Positions 34,702 to 41,972 of a stretch of 41,972 nt of DNA are shown here, one piece after another. The notes beneath the pieces were generated by a model that saw only the letters and a list, made by a program, of their open reading frames with translations, was not told the DNA's origin and made no database searches. The stretch spans positions 1-41,972 of the forward strand of contig JAAYQC010000103.1 in NCBI GenBank assembly GCA_012519515.1, read 5' to 3'. The DNA is from Bacteroidales bacterium (GTDB lineage Bacteria > Bacteroidota > Bacteroidia > Bacteroidales > VadinHA17). The stretch's first letter is position 1. Each line of letters begins with the position of its first letter. The translations under genes were made by a program, and so were the position numbers.

Positions 34702-37299
34702 ATGAATCTCAATAATTTCACACTCAAGGCACAGGAATCAATTCGGAAAGCCTTCATGATTGCAGATGCAAAAGGGCAGCAGGCTGTTGAATGCGCTCAT
34801 TTGCTTCACGGGGTGATAAGTGAGGCCGAGAACATCAGCGATTGGCTTTTCGGAAAGCTTGGTGTCAGTACTGCAACGGTCATGAAAGACCTTGAAAAGA
34901 TTATCGACTCCTATCCCAGGGTAAGCGGAGGTGAACCATATATATCTTCAGGCGCATCTGAAGCGCTGCGAAAGGCAAACGATCAGGCTGCAAGCATGAA
35001 GGATAAATTCGTTACCACCGAACATATTCTAATCGGGTTGCTCGACACATCCGACAGGTCATCCCAGCTTCTGAAAGACTATGGCATTACAATGAAGGAC
35101 CTGAAAGCGGCTGTAAATGAGTTGAGGAAAGGAGCTACTGTTGATAATCCGACCTCTGACGACACTTTTGATTCTCTCAACAGGTACGCGATAAACCTTA
35201 ATGAGAGGGCAAGGACAGGAAAGCTTGATCCTGTTGTCGGCCGTGATGAGGAGATAAGGAGAATATTGCAGATACTTACCCGGAGAACCAAGAACAATCC
35301 CATAATGATAGGCGAACCGGGTGTCGGTAAAACAGCCATTGCAGAAGGGATTGCACACAGGATTATCAGGGGAGACGTTCCTCAGGATCTGAAATCGAAG
35401 ACCATTTATTCGCTCGATATGGGCGCACTGATTGCCGGTGCCAAATACAAGGGGGAGTTTGAGGAGAGACTTAAGTCGGTTGTGAATGAAGTCGTATCTG
35501 CTGACGGAGAAATAGTGCTTTTTATCGATGAGATACACACCCTTGTCGGGGCCGGTAAATCGGAAGGAGCCATGGATGCCGCGAACATACTGAAACCGGC
35601 TCTTGCCAGGGGCGAACTGAGGGCCATCGGAGCAACAACCCTGAACGAATACCAGAAATATTTCGAGAAGGACAAGGCCCTTGAAAGGCGTTTCCAGGTG
35701 GTAATGGTTGATGAACCCGACAGGGAAGACTCAATCTCAATACTGAGGGGGGGCAGGGAAAAATATGAAACCCATCACAAGGTGATTATCCGCGACGAAG
35801 CAATTATTGCAGCCGTCGATCTGTCGACCCGCTACATCACCGACAGGTTTTTGCCCGATAAGGCCATCGACCTTATTGATGAAGCCGCTTCGAGACTAAG
35901 GCTGCAGATGAATTCGGTTCCTGATGAAATCGATGAGGTTGAAAGGGCCATTACAAGGCTGGAAATAGAAAGGGAAGCCATCAGGCGCGATGAAGATAAG
36001 GTAAAGGAGGATGCGATATCTGCTGAACTGGCCGAACTGCAGTCTAAGAGAGATGAACTTACGGCTGCATGGAAAAATGAGAAGGAAATGATCGAACAGG
36101 TGCAGGAAAAGAAAGAGGAGGTTGAAGCACTCAGGTTTGAAGCCGATGAAGCGGAACGAAGAGGCGATTACGGCAAGGTTGCCGAGATACGCTATGGAAA
36201 GATAATTGGCCTGGAAAAGGAGATTGAGCTTCTAAAGGAACAGATTAACCGTAAAAGAAGCAAGGGCTCACTCGTCCAGGAGGAGGTGAGATCGGAAGAC
36301 ATTGCTGAGGTAGTTGCAAAATGGACAGGCATTCCTGTTGCCAGGATGCTTGAAAGTGAAAAGGAAAAACTTCTAAGGCTCGAGGAGGAACTTCACAAGA
36401 GAGTGGTTGGTCAGGATGAAGCCGTCAGGGCAGTGTCGGATGCTGTAAGACGTTCGAGGGCAGGCCTTCAGGATGCAAAAAAGCCGGTTGGTTCTTTTAT
36501 CTTCCTGGGAACAACGGGAGTGGGAAAGACGGAACTCGCGAGAGCTCTGGCCGGCTTCCTTTTCAATGATGAAAACCTGATGACAAGGATTGATATGTCG
36601 GAGTATCAGGAGCGCCATTCGATTTCGAGACTAATCGGAGCGCCTCCCGGATATATCGGTTATGAGGAAGGAGGCCAGCTGACGGAAGCTGTACGGCACA
36701 AACCATATTCGGTTGTGCTTCTCGATGAGATTGAAAAAGCACACCCTGATCTTTTCAACCTCCTGCTTCAGGTCCTCGATGAGGGAAGGCTTACCGACAA
36801 TAAGGGCCGGACGGTAAACTTCAGGAACGTTATCATAATCATGACATCCAACCTTGGTTCCGATCTGATCCGCGACAGGATGGACAAATGGAATAACAAC
36901 ATGCCTGAAAAGGAGATAGAAGACCTTCGCGAGGAGTTGTTCATGCTGCTCAGACGTTCGCTCAGACCTGAATTCCTTAACAGGGTCGACGAAATAGTCA
37001 TATTCAGCCCGCTAAACCTTGAACAGATAAGGGAGATTGTGGTAATTCAGCTGAATAATCTCAGGAATGTCCTCTCGGGCAGCAATCTGAAACTCGATGT
37101 GTCGGATGAAGCCATCGACTGGCTTGCTACCAACGGATATGATCCCCAGTCCGGAGCCCGTCCGGTTAAGAGACTGATCCAGAAGGCACTAGTAAATGAA
37201 CTGTCAAAGGAGATAATAGCCGGCAATATACCCAGGGAAAGTACCGTAACAGTGGATGTGGAAGATGACAGGCTGGTATTCGGCAACAGCAGTAATTAA
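34702..37299 (+). CDS. clpB: ClpB disaggregase
   Basis: This 865-residue Hsp100 chaperone has an N-domain at 1-145, AAA1 with Walker A GEPGVGKT (204-211) and Walker B VLFIDEIH, a long middle coiled coil (about 410-525), and AAA2 with GTTGVGKT (603-610), VVLLDEIEKAHP and a C-terminal lid. The length and the middle domain place it with ClpB rather than ClpC or ClpA. It would rescue aggregated proteins with DnaK. I see neither a CIRCE operator nor a heat-shock sigma-type promoter upstream. A heptanucleotide repeat array lies 28 bp after the stop codon. Confidence 0.97.
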   Translation: MNLNNFTLKAQESIRKAFMIADAKGQQAVECAHLLHGVISEAENISDWLFGKLGVSTATVMKDLEKIIDSYPRVSGGEPYISSGASEALRKANDQAASMKDKFVTTEHILIGLLDTSDRSSQLLKDYGITMKDLKAAVNELRKGATVDNPTSDDTFDSLNRYAINLNERARTGKLDPVVGRDEEIRRILQILTRRTKNNPIMIGEPGVGKTAIAEGIAHRIIRGDVPQDLKSKTIYSLDMGALIAGAKYKGEFEERLKSVVNEVVSADGEIVLFIDEIHTLVGAGKSEGAMDAANILKPALARGELRAIGATTLNEYQKYFEKDKALERRFQVVMVDEPDREDSISILRGGREKYETHHKVIIRDEAIIAAVDLSTRYITDRFLPDKAIDLIDEAASRLRLQMNSVPDEIDEVERAITRLEIEREAIRRDEDKVKEDAISAELAELQSKRDELTAAWKNEKEMIEQVQEKKEEVEALRFEADEAERRGDYGKVAEIRYGKIIGLEKEIELLKEQINRKRSKGSLVQEEVRSEDIAEVVAKWTGIPVARMLESEKEKLLRLEEELHKRVVGQDEAVRAVSDAVRRSRAGLQDAKKPVGSFIFLGTTGVGKTELARALAGFLFNDENLMTRIDMSEYQERHSISRLIGAPPGYIGYEEGGQLTEAVRHKPYSVVLLDEIEKAHPDLFNLLLQVLDEGRLTDNKGRTVNFRNVIIIMTSNLGSDLIRDRMDKWNNNMPEKEIEDLREELFMLLRRSLRPEFLNRVDEIVIFSPLNLEQIREIVVIQLNNLRNVLSGSNLKLDVSDEAIDWLATNGYDPQSGARPVKRLIQKALVNELSKEIIAGNIPRESTVTVDVEDDRLVFGNSSN

Positions 37300-37326
37300 A
37301 AGTCTAAAGGAATCTGACATCTTCCT

Positions 37327-37410
37327 CCCTGTGCCCCGCACCCCGCGCCCTGTGCCCCGCGCCCTGTGCTCTGTGCCCTGCGCCCCGTGCCCTGTGCCCT
37401 GTGCCCTGTG
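37327..37410 (+). repeat. Heptanucleotide tandem repeat, 12 units
   Basis: Twelve contiguous 7-bp units fill 37327-37410 with consensus CCCTGTG. Variation is confined almost entirely to the 4th (T/C), 6th (T/C) and last (G/A) bases, with one unit also changed at its second base. The array occupies most of the 114-bp gap between the convergent clpB and STAS genes, ending 3 bp before the STAS stop codon. It is much more G/C-rich than the surroundings. Two more units lie at 22912-22925 in opposite orientation. Confidence 0.9.
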
Positions 37411-37413
37411 CCC

Positions 37414-37758
37414 TTACCTGAATGACCTGATGCAGGTATTCAGATCATCATATATATCAAAAATGGTATGAAGGTGAAGGGTTTGGAACAATTCCTTCGC
37501 CCTTGGTTCGGGATTCGCAAATTTCATGATTCCGAAATTGCCTTTTGCTGCCTTGTGAAGCGACAGAAAGCAGGCAAAACCTGAACTGTCGATGTATTCC
37601 ACCCCCTTAAGGTCGATAATGACCCTGGCACCTGAGGTGGCAAAAATCTTGCTTACGCCTTCCTTGATCTCATCTATTGTGGTGGAGTTGATCTTTTTGA
37701 CGGCAAAAGTGATGATATCTATCTTACCCCTTTTCTCAATATTGATCATGTCTGTCAT
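37414..37758 (-). CDS. STAS-domain protein paired with an HPt gene
   Basis: This 114-residue single STAS domain has the phosphorylation loop VEYIDSSGFACFLSL with D57-S58-S59-G60. The preceding GARVIIDLKG is a typical strand before it. It would work as an anti-anti-sigma-like partner switch, with Ser59 the likely phosphosite by family comparison. Its start codon overlaps the HPt stop (ATGA), so both are made together. Its stop codon abuts the heptanucleotide array. This and the STAS gene at 25159 are separate paralogs. Confidence 0.87.
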   Translation of the reverse strand: MTDMINIEKRGKIDIITFAVKKINSTTIDEIKEGVSKIFATSGARVIIDLKGVEYIDSSGFACFLSLHKAAKGNFGIMKFANPEPRAKELFQTLHLHTIFDIYDDLNTCIRSFR

Positions 37759-38111
37759 AACTCACGGCTTTTTACGAGTTCATCGAGTTCCTCAAGCGCA
37801 TGCATCGTATCATTCTCAAAGCGTATCAGATAGGATTCATACTTTTCACTATTCCTGCCATCCTTTGCTTCCAGCTCAAAGGTCTTGAGCATATTCGCCA
37901 GACTGTCCATACCCATAATGGCAACCGACGATTTTGCTTTGTGAGCAAGGTTGCCCAGGGCTTTGTAATCATACTGACCGTATAACTCTTTAAGCTCGGT
38001 GTTGAACTCGAAAACCTGATCGCGAAACATCCCGATCAGCTCCTTTAGCAGATCGAAATCACCACCTGCTACCATTTCGAGATATTCGGTATTGATATAT
38101 TTGAATTCCAT
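37755..38111 (-). CDS. Histidine phosphotransfer (HPt) protein
   Basis: This is a four-helix HPt domain with the motif LGNLAHKAKSSVAIMG, whose His (residue 57 from the chosen ATG 38111) is the phospho-acceptor. Five codons upstream an ATG at 38126 is also possible. The chosen start gives MEFKYINTEYLEMVAGGD, a normal HPt opening. Such proteins shuttle phosphate between response regulators. No histidine kinase or receiver is adjacent, so its partners are elsewhere. The downstream STAS gene overlaps by 4 nt, coupling phosphorelay and partner-switch proteins in a single operon. Confidence 0.85.
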   Translation of the reverse strand: MEFKYINTEYLEMVAGGDFDLLKELIGMFRDQVFEFNTELKELYGQYDYKALGNLAHKAKSSVAIMGMDSLANMLKTFELEAKDGRNSEKYESYLIRFENDTMHALEELDELVKSREL

Positions 38112-38133
38112 GATTTGATGGCCCATAATACTT

Positions 38134-38176
38134 TTATCAGAATTGTATATATAATTTATCAGAACTGTATATATAA
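38134..38176. repeat. Tandem 21-bp direct repeats upstream of HPt-STAS
   Basis: Positions 38134-38154 and 38156-38176 carry the same 21-bp sequence with one mismatch (T/C), a 22-bp period equal to about two DNA turns. Each contains TTATCAGAA followed by an A/T palindrome TATATATA. They lie 23-65 bp upstream of the chosen HPt start and could be a two-site operator. Confidence 0.55.
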
Positions 38177-38360
38177 CAGATTAAACAGGGTTTTATTTTA
38201 CCTGAATGATCTATCTTTTATCACTCCGGAACGGTTAATATAGTGTTGAATAATCCTTTTGGAAATATGAAATATATTCTATTTTTATCAGTTAATACTT
38301 CAGGCTGCCTTTGTCTGATCCGGGGTGGCATTACGAGTTACAAAACTTAATTCTCCACTG

Positions 38361-39464
38361 ATGAAGAATACCGTCTTTACTAAATTCCATGAGGAAGCCG
38401 GAGCCAGGATGATTCCTTTTGCCGGTTTCAATATGCCGGTTGAATATGCCGGGATAAACGAGGAACATCTTGCAGTCCGTCAGGGAATTGGCGTGTTTGA
38501 TGTTTCTCACATGGGTGAGTTTTGGGTTTCAGGTCCCTCAGCTCTCGGATACCTTCAATATATAACATCCAATGATGTCTCCGCCCTTTGGGACGGCAAG
38601 GTGCAGTACGCCTGTTTCCCCAACGGCCGCGGCGGTATTGTCGACGACCTCCTGATTTACAGGTTCAGTCAGGATAAATACCTTTTGGTTGTCAACGCGG
38701 CCAATGTTGAAAAGGACTGGACATGGTGCGTGAAGAATGCAGAAAAGTTCGGAATCGAACCGGGAAGGGATCTTATCAATGCTTCGGACGATATTGCCCA
38801 GCTTGCCATCCAGGGTCCTTTGGCCATGAAGGCAATGCAAAAGCTCACTGCATCGCATGTGATGGAAATGGAGAATTACTTCTTCCGGATCATTGAGTTT
38901 GCAGGAATAAAGGATGTGATCTTCTCCACTACAGGCTATACCGGAGAACCCGGATGCGAAGTATATGTAAGGAATGAAGAGGCTCCCAAATTGTGGAATG
39001 CCGTCTTTGAAGCAGGCCGTGAATTTGGAATCAGGCCTGTTGGACTTGGAGCCAGGGATACACTGAGGCTTGAGATGGGATTTTGCCTGTACGGCCATGA
39101 TATTGACGACACAACATCACCAATCGAGGCTGGCCTGGGCTGGATTACAAAATTCGCACCCGGCAAGGATTTTATTGATAAGGAATTTCTGCTCCGGCAG
39201 AAGGAAGAAGGAGTGAACCGCAGGCTCAAGGGCTTTGTGATGATCGATCGCGGTATTCCCCGCCAGCATTATGAAGTGGTGGATGCAGAAGGCAAAATAA
39301 TAGGAGAGGTGACATCAGGTACCATGTCGCCTATGCTGAAACAGGGTATCGGTTTGGCTTACCTCCAGAAAGGATACTGGAAACCGGAAACTGAAATCTT
39401 CATAAGGATCAGAAATAAGGATCTGAAAGCAAAAGTTGTAAACTTGCCTTTTTATAATAAATAA
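38361..39464 (+). CDS. gcvT: Glycine cleavage system T protein
   Basis: From ATG 38361 the product is 367 residues. It begins [31 protein letters not shown], partly cited, which is the family N-terminus. A GTG 12 codons earlier is rejected. Folate- and lipoyl-arm-contacting features are [14 protein letters not shown], the [11 protein letters not shown] loop, [15 protein letters not shown] and [15 protein letters not shown]. It transfers the methylamine-derived carbon to tetrahydrofolate, releasing ammonia. comB follows after 21 nt. The other cleavage-system genes (gcvP, gcvH, lpd) are not in the window. Confidence 0.95.
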   Translation: MKNTVFTKFHEEAGARMIPFAGFNMPVEYAGINEEHLAVRQGIGVFDVSHMGEFWVSGPSALGYLQYITSNDVSALWDGKVQYACFPNGRGGIVDDLLIYRFSQDKYLLVVNAANVEKDWTWCVKNAEKFGIEPGRDLINASDDIAQLAIQGPLAMKAMQKLTASHVMEMENYFFRIIEFAGIKDVIFSTTGYTGEPGCEVYVRNEEAPKLWNAVFEAGREFGIRPVGLGARDTLRLEMGFCLYGHDIDDTTSPIEAGLGWITKFAPGKDFIDKEFLLRQKEEGVNRRLKGFVMIDRGIPRQHYEVVDAEGKIIGEVTSGTMSPMLKQGIGLAYLQKGYWKPETEIFIRIRNKDLKAKVVNLPFYNK

Positions 39465-39485
39465 AGGTCAATCTACCTTCCGTTA

Positions 39486-40211
39486 ATGTATAAACTGAAT
39501 CTCGAGACTTGTTTTTCTCCTGCTCTTTATGAACCTGAAAGACATTCAGGAGCCATAGTGGTCGTCATTGATATTTTCAGGGCCACCTCTGCAATGTGTA
39601 CAGCCTTCGAACACGGAGCTCAGGCAATTATTCCCGTTGCCACCGTGGATGAAGCCAGGGAATACAAGGGAAAGGGCTACCTGGTCGCTGCCGAACGTGA
39701 TGGTTTTGTTCTTGACTTTGCCGATTTTGGCAACTCGCCTTTTAATTTCACTCCTGAAAGGGTTGAAGGAAAAACAATAGTCTACAGTACAACCAACGGA
39801 ACCAGAATTATTTCATTAGCAGCTGCCGCCGATTCAATTATTATAGGGTCATTTCTTAATATAAGTGCGGCAGTCCGCTGGATAAAAATGCAGAAGAAGG
39901 ATGTTGTCCTCTTTTGCTCAGGATGGAAGAACCGCTTCAATCTCGAAGATACGATCTTTGCCGGAGCTATGGCCGCCAGGCTTTTATCAGGGACGGCTTA
40001 TACAACAATCTGCGACTCAACTTATGCAGCTCTCGACCTGTGGTCGCTTGCCAGCACCGATCTCATCGGTTATGTCGAAAAGGTGGCGCAGCGTTCGCGG
40101 CTCAGGGATAAGAATCTCGACGACTGCATTCCCTTCTGCCTGGGAATGGATTTTACACGCAAGCTGCCTGTTTACTGCGACGGTATACTTATAGGCATTG
40201 AAGTTCAGTAG
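39486..40211 (+). CDS. 2-phosphosulfolactate phosphatase-like protein (ComB)
   Basis: This 241-residue ComB family member has VVVIDIFRATSAMCTAFEHGA, in which the Asp before IFRATS and the Thr/Ser region are the conserved core. GNSPFNFTPERVEGKTIVYSTTNGTR and CSGWKNRFNLEDTIFAGAMAARL follow. In methanogens ComB acts in coenzyme M synthesis. In bacteria the family is widespread and its real substrate is uncertain, so I do not claim the CoM pathway. It follows gcvT by 21 nt and is probably co-transcribed with it. Confidence 0.88.
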   Translation: MYKLNLETCFSPALYEPERHSGAIVVVIDIFRATSAMCTAFEHGAQAIIPVATVDEAREYKGKGYLVAAERDGFVLDFADFGNSPFNFTPERVEGKTIVYSTTNGTRIISLAAAADSIIIGSFLNISAAVRWIKMQKKDVVLFCSGWKNRFNLEDTIFAGAMAARLLSGTAYTTICDSTYAALDLWSLASTDLIGYVEKVAQRSRLRDKNLDDCIPFCLGMDFTRKLPVYCDGILIGIEVQ

Positions 40212-40304
40212 AACTTCCGACCGGGATACAAATCTTATATCAGATTATCCTGTTGGTTATTAATGTATAAGCTGATATTAAGCTATCGCTTTATCTTTCT
40301 GTTC

Positions 40305-40333
40305 TTGCCGATACCGAAATTTCCTTACTTTTG
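40305..40333 (+). promoter_or_regulatory. serC: Candidate promoter of serC
   Basis: TTG at 40305-40307 and TACTTTTG, a perfect TAnnTTTG, at 40326-40333 are separated by 18 nt. The serC start at 40495 is about 160 nt downstream, so the transcript would carry a long 5' leader containing the dispersed element. Confidence 0.6.
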
Positions 40334-40381
40334 TGATCAGAGCGTTTTAATCAAATAAGCTATAAACCATCTTTCGAATAT

Positions 40382-40467
40382 GGAACCCACATGTATCAAA
40401 TGCACTAACACGTATTTATATAGTATTCAGTCATGTGGGTTCCCCTGCCCGAGTGGGGCAGACATCT
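40382..40467 (+). repeat. Dispersed intergenic element, copy B, in the serC leader
   Basis: The 32-nt block 40384-40415 matches copy A (1465-1434) at 30 positions, and the rest aligns over the same length. This copy folds more strongly. A perfect 12-bp stem GGAACCCACATG (40382-40393) pairs with CATGTGGGTTCC (40432-40443). A second hairpin, CTGCCC/GGGCAG (40445-40461), follows at once. It lies in the predicted serC 5' leader, ending 27 nt before the start codon. Confidence 0.8.
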
Positions 40468-40494
40468 TACCATTAAATTAAAAATTATATACTG

Positions 40495-41565
40495 ATGAAG
40501 AAACATAACTTCTATGCCGGTCCGTCAATACTTTCTCAGTACACACTGGATAAGACAGTTGAAGGGATCAGGGATTTCGCGGGTACGGGTCTTTCGGTTC
40601 TTGAGGTCTCGCACAGGAGCAAGGAATTTGTTGCCTGCATAAACGATACAATGGCGCTAGTAAAGGAGCTGCTTGAAGTTCCGGAAGGCTATAAGGTCAT
40701 TTTCCTCGGAGGAGGCGCCAGTATGCAGTTCACAATGGTTCCGATGAACCTGATGAATAAAAAGTCGGCTTACCTTAACACCGGAGAGTGGGCAGGCAGG
40801 GCTCTCAGGGAAGCCCGCTTCTATGGCGAAGCTGTTGAGGTTGCTTCTTCAAAAGACAAGATGTTCAATTACATACCTAAGAACTACGTGGTTCCGGCCG
40901 ATGCCGACTACTTTCATATAACTACTAATAATACCATTTACGGCACAGAACTGAAAAAAGATCCGGATGTAGGTGTCCCTCTTGTTGGCGACATGTCATC
41001 CGATATCTTTAGCCGTCCGGTTGATGTATCGAAGTATTCGGTTATTTATGCCGGCGCACAGAAAAATATTGCGCCCGCCGGTGTGACACTCCTTATTATA
41101 AAGGAGGATGCTCTGGGTAAAGTGTCGAGGCCAATCCCCACAATTCTCGACTACCGCAGTCATATCAAAGCTGAGTCGATGTTCAATACTCCGCCTGTAT
41201 TTGCCGTTTTCGCTGCTCAGCAAACTCTTCGCTGGCTTAAGGAACTCGGCGGTGTCAAGGCTATTCAAAAGATAAACATTGAAAAGGCAGCCATGCTCTA
41301 TGACGAGATTGACAGGAACAAGCTTTTCGTTTCAACAATAAAGGATCCGGAGGACAGGTCGCTCATGAATATCTGCTTTGTCATGGCTGAAGAATACAAG
41401 GATCTTGAGCAGGCATTTGTTGATTTTGCCAAATCGAAGGGAATAATTGGAATTACAGGTCATCGTATAGTGGGCGGTTTCCGTGCTTCGACCTATAATG
41501 CACTGCCCGTGGAAAGCGTTAAAGCGCTTGTCGATGCAATGAAGGAATTTGAAGCCAGAACATGA
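40495..41565 (+). CDS. serC: Phosphoserine aminotransferase
   Basis: This 356-residue PLP enzyme of serine synthesis begins [18 protein letters not shown], the usual SerC start. The PLP-binding lysine is in [15 protein letters not shown] (K190). The N-terminal [11 protein letters not shown] and [15 protein letters not shown] glycine loop and the C-terminal [19 protein letters not shown] complete the match. It converts 3-phosphohydroxypyruvate and glutamate to phosphoserine. In many Bacteroidales serC is followed by serA then a DUF1015 gene. Here DUF1015 comes directly, with no serA between. Confidence 0.96.
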   Translation: MKKHNFYAGPSILSQYTLDKTVEGIRDFAGTGLSVLEVSHRSKEFVACINDTMALVKELLEVPEGYKVIFLGGGASMQFTMVPMNLMNKKSAYLNTGEWAGRALREARFYGEAVEVASSKDKMFNYIPKNYVVPADADYFHITTNNTIYGTELKKDPDVGVPLVGDMSSDIFSRPVDVSKYSVIYAGAQKNIAPAGVTLLIIKEDALGKVSRPIPTILDYRSHIKAESMFNTPPVFAVFAAQQTLRWLKELGGVKAIQKINIEKAAMLYDEIDRNKLFVSTIKDPEDRSLMNICFVMAEEYKDLEQAFVDFAKSKGIIGITGHRIVGGFRASTYNALPVESVKALVDAMKEFEART

Positions 41566-41615
41566 TTGGGGGAAAGTGGAAATTCAGGGTAAATAAAATG
41601 TTTTAATAGTTTTAT

Positions 41616-41972
41616 ATGACTGTTGTGAAACCTTTTAGGGGACTTCGTCCGCCTCCATCAATCGCCAGGGAGCTGACATGCCTTCCCTATGACGTCATGA
41701 ATACCGAAGAAGCCCGGCTTATGGCGGAAGGAAAGGAATGCTCTCTTCTTCATATCACCAGATCAGAGATCGATCTGCCCCGTGATACGGATATCCATAG
41801 CGAAGAAGTCTATGAAAAATCCAAAAGCAACTTTGCCCTCTGGAGAAAGAAAGGCTGGCTCGTGCAGGATAAAGAACCTCACTTCTACATATATGCCCAA
41901 ACCATGAAGGGCAGAACACAGTACGGAATCGTAGGCTGCGCTTCAGTCGACGACTATCTCAACGGAGTTATA
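41616..41972 (+). CDS. DUF1015 family protein, 5' part (truncated by window end)
   Basis: ATG 41616 opens a frame that stays open to the last base, giving 119 residues. It begins MTVVKPFRGLRPPPSIAREL with CLPYDVMNTEEARLMAEGKE close behind, the typical DUF1015 opening. FALWRKKGWLVQDKEPHFYIYAQTMKG then IVGCASVDDYLNGVI follow the family pattern. DUF1015 proteins have no firm function and are often located with serine-biosynthesis genes in Bacteroidota. It starts 50 nt after serC on the same strand. The 3' end is outside the window. Confidence 0.9.
   Translation, partial: MTVVKPFRGLRPPPSIARELTCLPYDVMNTEEARLMAEGKECSLLHITRSEIDLPRDTDIHSEEVYEKSKSNFALWRKKGWLVQDKEPHFYIYAQTMKGRTQYGIVGCASVDDYLNGVI

Noticed and set aside
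37256-37471. A Pro/Cys-rich open frame through the heptanucleotide array
   Set aside because: It is a translation of the repeat in another frame, overlaps clpB and the STAS gene, and has no independent start signal.
40380-40481. A 33-codon frame upstream of serC with four cysteines (MEPTCIKC start), which could be a leader peptide
   Set aside because: Its ATG is not present in copy A of the same dispersed element and no ribosome-binding site is seen, so the frame is probably incidental to the repeat.

Overview
The window looks like chromosomal DNA from a member of the Bacteroidota, probably a Bacteroidales-type environmental bacterium. I cannot name a genus. The evidence is a protein with a type IX secretion (Por) C-terminal sorting domain, several promoters matching the Bacteroidota consensus (TTG, then about 19-21 nt, then TAnnTTTG), almost no Shine-Dalgarno sites, Bacteroidota-restricted families such as DUF3822, and SiaB/SiaC and SGNH-like lipoproteins of the type common in this phylum. 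Coordinates 1-3300, 9033-10500 and 15219-17150 read as more A/T-rich and accessory. The rest is mostly conserved housekeeping sequence.

Layout: 1-3300 is an accessory stretch with a lipoprotein pair of likely glycan function (CBM9-like and DUF4838), a small winged-helix regulator overlapping a membrane protein gene, and an outer-membrane protein. A tRNA-Asp follows. 3557-8980 holds an SGNH-like lipoprotein, rsmD with a DUF3822 partner, a RecD-like helicase, purC and yjbQ. 9033-10489 is an ABC-2 exporter pair. 10667-15218 is a two-gene secretion operon: a YCF48-like propeller protein with a sorting domain and an 1110-residue multidomain putative deacetylase. 15825-17150 is another SGNH-like lipoprotein. 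17292-22834 is a minus-strand nucleotide-sugar operon (ugd, rfbA, rfbC, rfbD, phosphohexomutase). 23061-29479 runs rpsA, a STAS protein, rnz, an S41 protease and an rRNA methyltransferase. 29605-30565 is a SiaB-SiaC partner-switch module. 30697-37299 holds a large TerB/FHA-like ABCG transporter, a flavin reductase and clpB. 37414-38111 is an HPt-STAS pair. 38361-41972 is gcvT, comB, serC and the start of a DUF1015 gene.

The genes suggest three functional themes. One is cell-envelope glycan building and trimming (dTDP-rhamnose and UDP-glucuronate precursors, putative deacetylase, SGNH esterase-like lipoproteins). A second is protein-level signalling by partner switching (SiaB kinase with SiaC, two STAS proteins, one HPt). 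The third is core translation and RNA metabolism (S1, RNase Z, RsmD, RlmL-like).

The most unusual non-coding signal is an approximately 84-bp dispersed element present twice, at 1382-1465 (minus) and 40384-40467 (plus). Both copies sit in the same orientation just upstream of a gene. They share a 32-nt block at 30/32 identity and end in a hairpin that is kept although its sequence differs. Other non-coding signals are a 12-unit heptanucleotide array between clpB and a STAS gene, with two inverted-orientation units upstream of rpsA, and a palindrome repeated at both ends of the winged-helix/membrane-protein operon. I found no CRISPR array, prophage, insertion sequence or recognisable new defence system.
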